This document shows, piece after piece, positions 25,601-40,600 of a stretch of 64,000 bases of DNA (positions are counted from its first letter, which is position 1; each line of letters begins with the position of its first letter). The position numbers and the translations under genes were made by a program. The DNA comes from Dastarcus helophoroides (taxonomy: Eukaryota; Arthropoda; Insecta; Coleoptera; Bothrideridae), in NCBI GenBank assembly GCA_028583605.1, contig CM053331.1:13314857-13378856 (forward strand), given 5' to 3'. The notes below the pieces were generated by a model. The model did no database searches. It saw only the letters and a list, made by a program, of their open reading frames with translations, and had not been told where the DNA came from.

Positions 25601-28600
25601 ATATTTTTTATTTTTTTTAAAATAGAGAATCATATATCGCAGTGGATCCCAACCTTTTTCTTTTAGTGACATACTTGAACATTAGATAAGATTTTGCGGC
25701 ACATGAAAATTTTTGTTTTTTAGTTGGATCATTTTCAACCATTTAAAGTTAAAAATTAAGACAAGAAAAAATCGTTTAACATTTTTTAAAATTTTTATCA
25801 TTGCTCGGAACTAAATGTATTTTTACATCAACTTTCTTGCATTTAGATATTCTCCGTATCGTCTTTGCGAAGTTTCGTTAATTCCATTCCTGCTGATTGG
25901 CATTTTAGACGTCTGTAAGAAGCAACTGGCGGAGAAAATGCCAATCAACAGGCATGGAATTTCTTGCATTTTTCATTGAAAAATTCCCTAATCATCTTTT
26001 TTCAAAAACATTTGAAATTGTTTTGCATAATTGGAACTTTTTCTTAAAATTTTAATGTTTATAGGTTAAAGTTTAGACTCAAATTTTCGAAAAATACTAG
26101 AAATAGCAACTATTATCAATATCTTGAAGACCAAATTACCGAGAAGTAAACTTAATACGTAAACAAACTTATCAAAATTTAAACTTTTTATACATATGAT
26201 ATATAATCGTAAGGGTTCACGTAAAACAAGAAAAAAACTCGATTTCGTCAAAATTTTGATATTGAGGCTTGAAAACGACAAACTTTGACATATGGAGACA
26301 AAATTTTATCGAAAAAAAGTAAAAAGATGAAATTTTGAGAATCAATTTTTATCCATCAGTTTATTTTTGAAATTTTGTTCTTTTTTCAAAGTTGTAGTTT
26401 TTTTTAGAAAGTTTATCTAATAGTCCAGGTTTTATAAAAAATCAGAATATTTTCATTTAATTCTATTAAGGATTCCAAAATTTTTTTATTTGGTGTCAAT
26501 TTTTTTGGCACTGCTTTTTATACCGAACTTTAGGGAAGAAACTAGAATGTGAAATTTAAAGTCAAAATTAAAATACTGAAATGGAAGTTTTGACATTTTG
26601 AGGTTATTTCTATATAATTTTTTTTTCGAAATTTTAACTTTCAATAATATAAAGCTGAATATTCGAATTTCTATTAAATACCGACTTAGAAACCTCGAAT
26701 TTTTTTTATATCAAGTTTGTTTCTAATTTTTGACTTTTTTTCTTGGCATTTCATATCTCGAGCTTTAAGTTGAAAAGTTAAGAAAAAAGAAAGAAATTCT
26801 AAAAGGTGATTTAAGAAAAAAATTCGAAATTTCCCTTTTAATCACGACTTGTTTTAAAAAAATATAATTTTGATCCACATTTTGGGCACAAAAGGCGAAA
26901 TTACAAAAGCTTTTTAATAAAAAAATTTAAAATTATAATTGAAAATTGCGCTTTTTATCAAAAAATCGGATCTTAACTTACGATTTTTAATTATTTTTCC
27001 CTAAAATTTCAACGTAAGGTTTAAAATTTAGACTTTCCCTTATAGTGTTGTGACCTTTTCCTCGAATTATTGCATTTATTCTCAAAAACTAATTTTAAAG
27101 TTTCGACTTTTTTTCTGGAAATAGTTTTTTAAAATCGAATTTTTTCTCATTTTTTCGATGTTTCAAGTTAAAACAGGAAAAGGTACGAGGGTCGTCCGAT
27201 AAGTACTTAGCCTACAAAAGAGAAACGAAAATTTTGGAAAAGTGGCAATTTATGTCTCAACGTGGTCTCGAGGTCTGCAAAGTAGGTCTCCGTGGCGGCG
27301 ATGACCTCCTCATTTGACTCAAATTTCTGCCCGGCGAGCGACTTTTTCAAATTTGGAAATAAATAGAAGTCTCACGGGGTCAAATCTGGAGAATACGGTG
27401 GATGGGGCAACAGTTCGGAGCCCAATTCTACCAATTTGGCCGTGACGAAGGCGGAGGTGTGAGTGAGCCGGTGCGTTGTCATGGTGGAAGAGCACTTTTT
27501 TCTTCGCCAAATGGGGCCGCTTTTTCTGCAATTCGGCGTTGAATTGGCCCAATAATTCGGCATAGTACAGCCCTGTGATCGTTTTGCCCTTCTCCAGGTA
27601 GTCGATGTAGATCACACCTTGTGAATCCCGGAAAACGGTGGCCACCAACTCTCCGGCCGATAGGACAGTCTTCGTCTTCTTCGAAGCACGTTCACCGGAT
27701 GAAGTGCACTGTTTCGACCATTCTTTGGTCTCTGGCGTGTACCAGTGGATCCATGTTTCGTCGACGGTCACAAAACGACGCAGAAACTCTTTCGGATTGG
27801 GCTTAAACAGCGTCAAATACTGCTCTGAAGTGGTCTCACGGTTGCGCTTGTTGTCCGGAGTGAGCAAACGCGGCACCCATCGTGCCGACAGTTTTCTCAT
27901 GCCCAAAATTTCATGCAGGATATGACCCACGCAGTCTTTTGAGATACCTACTGTCTCAGTTATCTCGCATACCTTACATCGGCGGTCTGCCAATACAAGA
28001 TCGTGGATTTTTGTTACGTTATCCTCCGTAGTAGCCGTTTTCGGGGCACTTGGGCGTAGCTCATCAAAAACAGACGTGCGACCAAGCTGAAACTCTTTAA
28101 ACCAATTTTTGACGGTCGCCATCGAAGGAGAAGAGTCGTCGAATACAGCATCCAAGTGCTCTTTGATTTCGCTGCGCGATTTCCCTTCCAAAAACAACAA
28201 TCGAATCACCGACCGGTATTGCTCTTTTTCCACTTTCTAAAATCCGCAGACATGCCCGCTTCCACAGGCGGTGAAAACAAAACTATGAGTCCGATTCGGC
28301 TGAAATTTCGACAGTAGCCGTCTACAAGAATGTACCCAATAGTTAATTTCTCTTGCGATAGTGGTGCCATCGGGCGGTGAGGCCCGCCCTCGTATATATT
28401 TTTTCAATAACTTTAAAATCTTTTTCCAAAATTCTGTTAAATTCAAAGGTGTTTTTGTAATCAATTCTTTCTTTAAATTTTTGGAACTTCTCAGTTTAAA
28501 CTTTAACATTTTCAAAATTTCAACTTTAAAATCACAATTCCGACTTGGTTACAATTTCATCTTACAATGAGAAATTTTGGATTTATCTCAAAATTTTAAT

Positions 28601-31600
28601 TTCCTTCTGAAATTTTTGATTAAATTAAAAATTTCAAGCTTTATTTTTTTATAATAGTAGGTTTAGTTTTTTCGCAATTTTAATTATTAAACTTAAAATT
28701 TAATTTTTTTTTTGGTCAATGATTTGATTTCAAAGTTGAAATTTCGAGAAATGCCGAAATTTCACAAAAAAAACTATATTTTATGAACGAAGCCTCTGGG
28801 AATAGCTTTATATTCCTTGAAAGAAATTTATATGGGAAAAATCGAAATTTAGACATTTTTCTTGCAATTTTCACCTTTTTCACAAAATTTCACGAAGAAT
28901 TTTCTTCCAAATTTCAACATTTTTAAAAAAATGTTGCTTTTTTACAAATTTTGTTGTATTTTTGCCTAAATTTATATGTAGAAATTTCGAGTATTCTCAC
29001 ATTTTTTTTATTTTTTTTTTTTCAAAAATTCGAGTATCTAAATTTCTACTTTTTTGTTGGAGATTGCAAGTTTTTTTTACCATTGGCGTAGCTAGGAAAC
29101 AAGGGTTGTCAATTTTTTTTCTCTAAAATTCTTTTTAGACATTTGGATGTTTACTCTAAAACTCGATCTTCGTAAAATTTTAGGATATTTTTGAAATTTT
29201 GAGTTTTCTGCTTTAAAATTTGACTTTATATGCTCTAGATATAGACGCCTCGAAATATGGCATTTTCTCAATTTTTGTATTAAATACGTAAAATCTTTTT
29301 CCAAAAGTTATAGATATTTGGACTTTTTTTTGAAATTGCGAATATTTCTCAAAAGTACGATTTTCTCTAAAAAAACTCTTTCCAGAAATGTCCAGGTTTT
29401 CTTCAAAAATCTTTTTAGGTCGACTTAACAAAAAACGGATTTTTTTTTTATAATAATATCTGTAAAAGCAAACTAAGTTAAGTCCATTTTTTCTCAAAAT
29501 GAGTTAGCAATGTTTATTTTATTATGATATCATATTAATATCATTCTATCAGAAATCTATTATCTTTAATTGGCTCTCTTCAGCATCAACGTATCTAAAT
29601 AAGCCGCAAAATTAGGCATTTTTGAAAAATGTTAAGTTCAGGTTTACTCCAGAAGCTAATTACGTTTAGTGGCTTTTTCCTCATCATAAAAATGAGTTTT
29701 GTGACTTAAAATAGTTTGCTTCTGGGGTAACAGATATGTTAAAAGGCCTTTTTTAAGGAGTTTCTCCAAAAGTTCTTTTTCTTTAAAAATTGTTTACACA
29801 AATGTCCCAGTTTTCTTAGAAAGCTTAAAAAAAATTGAATTAAGGCTAAAATCCAAAAGTTTCGTGTTTTTCCAAATTTTGAATTTAAATTTGAAGTTTT
29901 CAACTATTTTTTTTACGTTTTTAATTAGCAGAGTTCAATATAAAACAGTTGCATATTTTCGTTACATACCTAAGGAACTCCAGCGAAATCACTGATATAT
30001 CGGGTGTAACCTACTTATGGTGCATTTCCCGTATTTTTTTTTTGTTGATAAAATAATAAAACTTACCACACTTATGTACTCATGAAACATTAATTTTTGT
30101 CATATAAATAGTAGTACGATCTGAATCGGTGAGATTAAGAACAGTACAAGTCCAAATGTTTGAATGTTGGGAAAATATAAAAATATGTTTATTTCGTTTG
30201 TTATGCTTCTTATACGTTTGGTATGTACAGACAAGTTTTAGTGTATCCCCTCTGGCACCCTTTAAATCAAAAATGAAATTTATTAGTTCATGCATTTTTT
30301 TAATATCTACAAAAAACGAACCTGGGCTCATACTGTTCTTAAACTCAATGGTGGGAATTATTAGAATTTTTCGCGAAATTTGCACAAAAACACAAGAATA
30401 CGATGGTAAAGCATATTTTACTGAACAAAAATAATCAGATTTAGTTACAAGCATCATCATCATTCTCCAAATTAATGGTTCTGCAGGATATTATAGGATA
30501 AGAAAACTCTTACTGTTCCCTTCTATGTTTTTTATTATAATATGTTTTACATCATTCAATTTCTTCTTGTTAATTGGCACTGGCCCAAAACAGGTTTTAA
30601 TGGTAGAAATATACGGATTTTGATTTTGTTTTAGTTACTTTAAAGTATAAGAATTAATCATTTAAACCAAGCATTTAACGCAGCTTGGAAATAAGGCACC
30701 GTACATAAACTGTAAAACTTTTATTTATTTATTTGTTACTATTCTACAGATTTTTTTTAGTTTGTAGGCCAATTCTCAAAATCAAGTGTATGGGTCTATA
30801 TGAAGTGATATTTACAATAAATGTTATTTTTTCTGGAATTTTCGGTTACTACCTCATATTTATCTGAAAGATATTAGGATGACATCTTCTGATTAATTTT
30901 TATAACCTGAAATGCCATTAAAACATCTGAACCTGATTATAAATTGTACTAAAATGCCATATGTTGAGAATAAGAACAGTACAAATTCAGGACTTGTACT
31001 GTTCTTTCTTACACTCAATGCAGTGTGACAAACTCTGGAAAGGGCATTAACAAGGTGGCTTTTCTAGTGTTTTTCTACTGATTCGATGCAGCTTTGTATT
31101 TAAAACAAAATGGCTATCATAGATGAAAATGTCAAATTTTGGACTTGTACTGTTCTTAATTTTACCGATTCATCTGTATCCAGAGAGCCGCTCATTCTTT
31201 GAAGATCGAAAACACAGGATGATTTAAATTGAAAAAAAGATGAGCTTTTATTAGTCTTTCGTAAAACGCCTTTTAGAATTAATTTTTCCTAGGTGTTTCT
31301 CGAAATACACTCTAAAACCCGAAAATTGTAATTTTTTAAATTCTTTCATAATTTAAAAGCGAGTGCATTCTAGCAAGGACAAATAATAAATTAACATTTA
31401 TTAAGCTCGAACAATACTTCTACTACGTTTCATACAATCCCTATGTAGTGCAATGACTTTATCCCAATGGTGCTGCCATTGTTCAGAGATGTGTCGCAAG
31501 CTATTCGAGAGCTTCTTCAAAACTGTCTCTTAAGCCTTAGCAGCGTTCAATTCTGCTTGAGGTCGCCATCCTTTGAGCTCTTTTTTAACTTGAGGAAACA

Positions 31601-34600
31601 GATAGAAGTCGCATGCCATACATCAGGGCTATACGGAGGATGTGGTAGACATTTGACATTTTTACTGGTTAAACACTTCGGCACAATATTCGTTATGTAT
31701 GTGCAGTCGTGAATTGTCATCATAAAGTTTCCACTTACCACCTTCCTTTCAGCTCAGGTGGTTTTTTGGGGATATGCTCCTTCATCAACTGATGGAAAAC
31801 TAATTTGCAATAATTTGAGATTTGAGGACACGCAAACCTTTTCTCCATCATGACTATTATTAGAGATGAGGCATCGTCGGTGGTTATACCAAAAACTATT
31901 GGTATAACCGCCGACGATGTTGAAAAGCAAAACCAGGTCCGATCATAGCAAATATTTATAGAAACATCGTGAAATTTTTAACATCTTTTGTTGTATTTAT
32001 TGTTAATAAAGTTTAATTGTTATGAACATATTTTCAGCTTTCCTCCGCCATACGTTGACAATCCCGAAAATTCGATATCTTGGCTGTATGACGAACTTGA
32101 TACCCAATGGCGAAAGTGGTTACCAAGTTCTGTGAGTAATACAGTAAGAAGAGGTGCATTTTATTCTGTTTTGGTACGTCCCGGATTCAGATTGATCTCT
32201 CTAAATATGAATTATTGCAACAATAAAAATTGGTAAGCTCGAAGGATATTGGTTAAAAAAAAATTTCTAGTATGTATGTTTAACAGGTGGCTTTTATTAA
32301 ACAGTACTGACCCAGCTACTGAACTACAGTGGTTTATCTACGAACTTCAATCTGCGGAATTTAATGGGGAAAAGGTTCACATAATAGGTAAAGAATTACA
32401 GTATTTTTATTTATTTGTATGTATTTATGTAATGTTGACTCATTTGTAAAATTTTCAATAATTATAACTTCTCCTTCGCAAACTTACAGTTGGAAAAGCT
32501 AAAGCAAGTTTAGAAAAGCCGAGTTTAGTAAAACTGATTTTCTGACAAGTTTCTTTATACTATTTTTTCGCTCACTCCTCCTCAAAGAAAGACAGGTTCG
32601 CATAATATTAAGAAATAATGATAAAATGCGATGGTAATAAAATCATAGAAAATATATCAAATAGAATTGTACAAAAAATGGATAAATCGTTATATAACTA
32701 TTACAAGCAGTTCGAACTAGCCGTTCGAATCTTTCTTATGCGTGTTTTTTTTCACAAAACAACGTTACATTTAATAACTTTAATGCGCAACATAATTTTT
32801 TACAATCGAGTAAATCTGAACGAGAGTTTATATTAATAACTGATTGACAACTATCTGACAAGTGCTAACAATAATAGTTGCTAACATCTAACAATTATTA
32901 TATCCTCAACAAAACTTTGCTCTAATTCTTTGTGTACAATTATAAAACGACTTGCACGATGGATCCTTCAAGCCATTAGTTTTGTAACTGAATGCTACGA
33001 AAAACGAAACTTATTTGGTTAAAATTGTCACTTTAAAAGTCAACATTACTAATTACATCACCAATCAAACTTTTTTTTGTGTATGTGATGTGGGATTCTC
33101 AAAAATAATCAAGAGAAATAATTTATTGAAATATGGAGCTTTATTTGTGGGAGTGGTCTAGCTATATCTGTTGGGTGAACAGAATATAGAAACATGAAAG
33201 CACTACAAAATTAAACATTTTAAAAAATTATCTGTTTTATATTTCCGTAACCTAGTAACTGGACATGGCTTTGTTGATTTACATAACAATAGTTGACAAG
33301 TATCATTTTTGTGGGTCGAATTTAGTTCAAATTTCACTTCAATAATTGTAAAAATGAGTCCTGCTAGTGAAAATGAAAATTGTGCTCAGGACATTTTAAA
33401 TGACACTCGAGAAATGTCTTTGTGCATATTTTGTCTCCAAATAGGTTTAATTGACAGTGACGTATCTGTGCTATGAATTTATCACAATAAATTGAAGATT
33501 TCTAATAGAATTTAGTACATTTTCTTATTCTTAGGTCACATTCCACCTGGTCACTCTGACTGCATTAAAGTTTGGTCCAGAAATTATTATGCCATCATCA
33601 ATCGGTATGAACATATAATAACAGCACAATTTTTCGGTCATACTCATTACGATGAGTTTGAAGTCTTCTATGATAATAAAGATTCAGGTAAACACGTTTT
33701 AGCCTTTGGAAATCGTTCTTTTAATATAAAAAAATCTGCAGGGCGGCCAACAAGTATTGGGTACATCGGACCATCTGTTACGCCATATTATGACTTGAAT
33801 CCGGGGTACAGGATATATTACGTTGATGGTGATCACGAAAAATCCACCAGAGTAAGTAGCACTTTATGATTTAAACGTTTATTTTATTTTTGTAATGCGT
33901 ACTGAAAAAAAATGTAATTTTAATTAAGTGTAATTTTAGCTATTGCGAAAAAATATTTATTATATTATAATTATTATATTATCTGCACAGTCAATAAATC
34001 CAACCAATATTCCCATGCTGTGCTAAAAATGACATTTTCTACAAATAAACTAGGATTTAAAATCTTAAATAGTGATTCGTAGAAGAATTTTAATACATGA
34101 ATGTGAAATAAATGTCATTTTATAAATAGTTCAAACACAGCTCCAGAAAATACTTTCTGATGATAAAAAGCAAGTTAATATCAACACTGAAAGTAAAAAA
34201 TACAAATTAATTTTGTCTTAGGCCTATTTATTAGATAATAACATTTGGTATTATTTTAGGCATATTAAATATTATTTTTATTGTATTTGCTGCTGATCGC
34301 ATTAGAGCCCACTGTTCTAAAATCAATCGATACTTCGTATCGTATCGATTTGTATCTCAATGCAGATGACGTCGATGCATCTTTTGCTAATCTTTTTAGA
34401 TTAGTACGCTTGAAAATGCCAGTTCTGCTGGCGAAATACGTATCGCGTAATTATTTAATTGCCGATGTGGTAAAGGGGTGAAATCTTCTTTGGACCAAAA
34501 TTAGATATGAAAAAAAATTGTTTTTTTGATAAATTATGAAACTATAAAAATATAAATATATATAAAAAAGTTTGTAGCACTGGACATGGATGTTTCGTTC

Positions 34601-37600
34601 TCATTTGATCTGGTCAACAGTGCATAACATGGAAAGGGAACAATGAGGAAAAAATACTCAAAAATAAAAAATTTAAATATATGAAAAAAAAATTTAACTT
34701 GAATAGACGTTTCATCAATAATTTACGGTGGTAAAAATTTAAATATTTGAAGCCCAATCCCCAAAAAACAACTACTTCGAAGGCTAATACCCCTCTCAGC
34801 ATTGAACTACACTTGTGAATCGAACTTACATGTTCTTGGTGATTACTGTTCCTAACGTTTTAGATAAATTTAGACATCACGTAGTCATATTTCAAAAACT
34901 GTTTTAGAATATTGTCAACAAATAATAAAAATTTAAATATTTCCAAACTGGGTCGCAGAAATGTTAAATAAAATTAATAAACATAATATTTTAGACCAAT
35001 AAGAATTCACCATGAAGAATAAACCTTAAATATATTATTCAATAGATGGAAATACTACTATAAGTCATTTTTGAGAATTTTACTAATCTCCTTATGCATT
35101 TAGGCAATCGTCGATCACGAAACTTGGACCATGAATCTACGGGAAGCAAATTTGTATGGATATCCGATTTGGTTTAAGCTTTATTCTGCCAGGCAAGCTT
35201 TTGATATGGAAGCTTTAAGGCCCCAAGACTGGGATCAATTAGTAGAAAGAATGACTAATGATCCAAAGTTGTTTGATTTGTTTTATAAGTAAGTAGTAGA
35301 TAATAGTTCTTCAAATTTTTTAATCAAAACCTTGGGCTAACAGGGGTATTATTTGTACTTGATATATTTCGCTCTAACTTTATAACTAACAAATACAAAT
35401 TTGATAGGCTTACTCAACCACATAGACTTATGCGGAATTTGCTTCAGGAGGAGGCAACATTTTAAAAAATTGATGCAAAAAACATGTTTTGTAGAACACT
35501 TTTCGTCTGAGTGTATGAATATGGGAAAGGTCAAATTTCCATATTAAAGTCGAAATTTCGGAAAAAAATGAAAAATGAAAATCGAAACCTTTTGGAAAAT
35601 TTCCAAAAATGTAGAAATTTTGAAAATAGTTGAAATTTCAACAATTCTAGCATAATTGGACAAAAAAAACTGCAATTTCACGGAAATATTTCTCTTGAAA
35701 TTTTTATACTTTAGTTAGACTTTGACAAATTTTGATAAATTTATAACGAATTCTTTTCTCGATATATCCAATAAAATATTTTTTTCAGGATGTTTAATTT
35801 CTTTTATTAAAACTTCGTTCCAATTTTGGGAAAATAAATTAATTTTGAGAAAAAGTCGATGCTTCTAAAAAGAGTCCAACTTCAAGCGGAAATTTCCAGA
35901 AACATAAAACGGTACAAGTGAAAATTTCGAGAATAAGTTGAATATTCTCTGTAATTTATTTGCGAAGTATTCATATTTGTATGCAGATTTATTGGCTTTT
36001 TCTTCGCCGACGACGGGCAGAGAATAAAACTGCCCGAAACGTTAAAATTTTTAATAATCTTATTGTTATTTATTTTTTACGTCGTTTAGATTTTAATATA
36101 GTTTTAAGTGTTTTTCAGTGTTGACTCCCAAACAGCGATTGACAAACCAAGATCCAACGCAATCGATGTTTGCGGCAATCTAAAACAGATTGCCATTTCT
36201 TAATAGAAGGTACTGAAATTTAGGATTGTGAAAGGAGTGACCGGCGAAGAAAAAGCCAATAAAACTGCATACAAATAAGTTGAATATTGAAAAAACTGCT
36301 GAAACTTTCGGAAAGTCAAAAAAAAGGAAATTTTCATTTTAAATTGTCAGAAGTCAAATATTTAAGAAGTAAATTTTGAATAATAAAGGTTTTTGAAATA
36401 GAAAGCTAGTTCCCTGAAACCAAGAAAGATTAAAAAACACAACAAAGGTTGCTCTAACGCGTTTCGATACCCAAGCTATCATCTTCAGAGAGATACTACC
36501 CTTCCCTTGGCTAGATCAACCGTAAGATCCCTACTTAACGAAGAAATCCATCGTAAACACAAAGTCCAATGGGCATCAATAACAACATGCCGACAGATTC
36601 ACGCATTCATTAGAATGCTGTTCAGGGAAAGGGCAAAACTATGTCTACAACTTTCAAGAAATAAACTCAGGAAACTTGCAGGGATTTGGACAGGTCATTG
36701 TCGATTAAACAAACACCTCTACAGAATGGGAATTATAAACGATCCGAGTTGTAGGCGGCGTTTAGAAGAAGATGAGAGTGTCGAGCACGTGATGTGTACT
36801 GCCTGCCACAAGCATTAATCAGAGTATCCACGCGGGGGGACTTCTGACCGAGTGTGGCAAGTTTGAGGGAGGTTCTTCAGTTTCTCAACAAGGTTGGGTG
36901 GCTGAATGAATGACCAAGGATACCTCAATCACGGGGATAGCCCGAAAAAGTGTGTTGGCCTAAACTCTAGGCAACCCCACCTCAAATCCAGAATCCAGAG
37001 ATTCCAGAAAAGCCCAATTATAAGAAAAAGTCGAAATTTTCAGAAAATCAAATTTAAGAAACCAAACCTCTGGAAAAATGTCAAATATTGTCAAAACTTT
37101 GGAAAAAAGACGAGCCTTATATTTCTTATATTTATTTTTTAATGTCAGCAAAGAAGTAAGCTAAATTTACAAGAAATCTTTTTTGAAATTTCCCAAAAAT
37201 ATTATTTACAAAATGTTTACTTTTTTATTAAAATTCCGATCTAATTTTGAAAAAAATAAATGAATTTTCAGAAATTCAAAAATTCGAGAAAAAAAGTTAG
37301 TTTCTTGAAATCGAATTTTGAGATACAATTCTAAATTTCGAGGATATGGCGAATTTTGGTACACAAGAAGTCATTCCGGAAAAGTCTAATTAAAAAAAGA
37401 CGATTTAAAAAAGAAGTTAAATTTTAACAATAAACTGATAAATTTCGAGAAAAAAGTAAAAATTTCCAGAAACATTAAATGTTGAATTTTGAATTAAAAA
37501 TTAGAATTTTGAGAAACAGGGAAACTTCAAGAAGGCAGTAAAAGTTACCGAAAAGTCAAATTCTTCGAAGTCCAAATTTTTAATGTCAAGAAAAACAACG

Positions 37601-40600
37601 GAATTTTGAAAAAAGAAAAGATTGAGAAAGAAAAAGGTCAAAATTTTGAGAAAAAATCAAGATTTGGAGAAAAATTCTTGAAATTGGAAATAATGCACTT
37701 TGCAGAGAGTGAAAATTTAATTAAAAAAATTGAATTTTGCGAATAAAGTCGATATTTTGAAGAAAATTGTCAAAAGTTCACGTAAAAGACAATTTTGGAA
37801 AGAAAAGTTGAAGCGAAATCTCAGAGAAATTCAGATTCAAATTTAAAAAAAAATAGTCTAAATTTGGAAATAAGGTGGACATTTCTAAAGAAAATTTTGT
37901 CTCAATATTAGCTTTCTTACAAAAGCTCAAAATTCTCAAAAAATATTTCTCAAAATTTACAATTAAATATTTTTCTCTTTATGGTTTAATTTGAAATTGT
38001 ATGATTGTATGACTTTGGCCGATGAATTCTTCGTAAATAAATAAATAGTGACCTGTAAATAATTAATAATTCATTACTTATTCAGTTAGAAATAAAGAGT
38101 ATACAGAGTGTCCTTTTTTTCGTAAATCGTATTTATTTATCGTCTTAAATCTATGGTTAAGCCTTATCGATGAAATTTGCGGAGATCCTGTATACTTATA
38201 GTTCTTCTTATTAAATGTGAACTTCGTAGTAGTTTCTTGACACGATCCAATTCTGAAAGAACTCTATCTGTTACTTATTATTATTAATTAATTATTATTT
38301 ATTTATATGTCAACCCTTATCATGATTTATATTTCAGATATTATTACAAAGCTAGTCCTGTACGACCTAGTTGTGATACAGCGTGTAAGAAAAAAATACT
38401 GTGCGATTTAAAATCGGGAAGATCGCATGATAGAAAAAATCTATGTGAATCTATAGAATCAAGAATAGATTCGTCGGCGAATACGTCATGGAAAGAATGG
38501 ATATATAACACGCTATCTGTGTCGTAAGTATTTAGTATTTCATCTTTCCTGTAAATATGTATAAAACTATTCTAAAACCTCGCATTTCTCTACTAATTAT
38601 TAAAAAAAATATTTTTATAAGCGATACATTCTCTTAGTTATTCTAAATTTTTTCTGAAAATCAGTTTATCTTATCCATTGATTGAAATTTATGTTTTCAG
38701 TTATGTTTTAGATTTTATAATTGAATTTTTGTATACATCTTTAGATCACACAGACTTTAGCTTCATAAGATACGTTTATTAGATTTATTTGGATATGTAG
38801 GCAATTTATTTCTCCTGGAGTTTGTTTTAAGGCAAGCACTACGGTATTTTTCGTCAGAATAACTTGATTAACAAGTTTTTTTGATATTGGACTTTTTTAC
38901 TTAAGCGCCAATGGTTAATTAATTTTTAATTTAAGCTTTTTCAGGCTATTTGGCTGAACAACAGAACACTTCAGGTCGTAGATACCAAAGTTGTAAATAT
39001 AGTAAGAATATAAAATTTTCTCTTTAACTAACCCACTAAAAATCATTTCTCCATGTTATTACTAGCTTATTAATTTGTACGCCTTACTCAAAAGTATTTT
39101 AATAAGGGTAACTTGCAATTTGCGGTGTTTTCTTTTATTGATAACATAACATTCGGGTTACAAATGCGCATGTTATACATACTAATACTAATTTTTGTTT
39201 GTCCCAGCTTGTTCTAAAGTCCTACTGTACAGTTGCATTAAATCAGGTTTTTGATATAGGTAAGAAACTTAGTTTTATTATGCACGGGGGCGCTGCCATA
39301 GCATATAACTTTGTGGGTGTTCTTGAACTACATCAGACAAATTAGGACATGCGTCTTCGTCAATCTGTAGTTGCAGATGTATGTACACGCTACATGTTAC
39401 AATTTTTGGGCCATAGTTGTGTCCATCAATTCCTAACTCGTGAAAGACAAATACCTACTCGTTATACTTTTCCTGGGTGAAAATGTTACTTTCTGTAGAT
39501 ATATATGTCGTTATAAATATTCAAGTAACGTTCGCATTTAATATACAGTGAGTCCAAAACGTATGAAATATTGACTATAACTTTTGAAAAAAGGATTTTT
39601 GGAAAAAATGGCCTTAATAAAAGTTTAAAAATATATAGGTTGCTTTTAAAAAAATGAACATGTCTCCATAACGATAAACATTTCAAACAGAAGAAAAAGT
39701 TGATGTTGCCACAGTATGCGCCGTTAATGACCATTCAACTTTGATTAGAATCATTTTTCTCTAAAATGTGTTTTTCCAAAGTTAGTCAATATTCCATATT
39801 TTTTGGACACTCTGTATAAAAGGAATTTAACCAACCTGTCAATTTTCTCTATAGCATTGGTAATGAAAAACCAGGGCCGAAATCTGAAAAATGTCTTTAA
39901 AATTGCTAAGATCAAAGATGGACAAAGTTAAAAAATTTATTAGAAATTTAGAGCAAAAGTCGAGATCCTGAAAATTTGAAAAATGGTTAGAACTTTTGAT
40001 AAAAGTCAAAATTGTGAAAAAGAACAAAATCTTCAAAGTCGACATCATGAAAAAAAAATACAAAAAGTTACCGAGAAAAAAAAATTACAATTTGTAGAGA
40101 AATATGATATTTTGAACAAATAATCGAAATTTTGAGCAAAAAATTTAAAAATTTTGAAAAAAAATTAAATTTGGAAAAATTCAATTTTTTTAAAATTAAA
40201 AAATCCACAAAAAGTAAATATTTTAATAAGGTCAAAAGTTTCTAAAAATTAAAATTTTTTAAAAATCAAAATCTTCAAGTAAAGAGAATAAATCAAATTT
40301 TTGAATATCGTTCGAAATTTCAAAATAAGTGGAAATTACTAAAAAAAATCATGAAATTCTTAAAGCCAAGATTTAAAAAGTAAACTAGAAAAATAAACAA
40401 TCTGAATAAAAATTAATATATTCAAAAAAACTCAAATTCCAACAAAGGACAAAATTTGAAAACATTCGAATCTTATATTTGAACGAAAAAAAAAAATATC
40501 TTTATAACATTTTTTTTTAAAGTAGAAATTTTTGAAAAGTCAAAATATTGAAAAAAGTAGAAAGAGATTTTGAGCAGAAGTTTTCAAAAAAGTACACAAA

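Noticed and set aside
27319..28233. 304-codon - strand ORF as an intact transposase or a SETMAR-type host gene
   Set aside because: The last ~45 codons are out of frame after a tetramer duplication, a stop interrupts the correct frame, and no SET domain is present.
30080..30463. 127-codon - strand ORF
   Set aside because: It crosses the boundary of a terminal-inverted-repeat element, overlaps a long opposite-strand ORF and has no recognisable motif.
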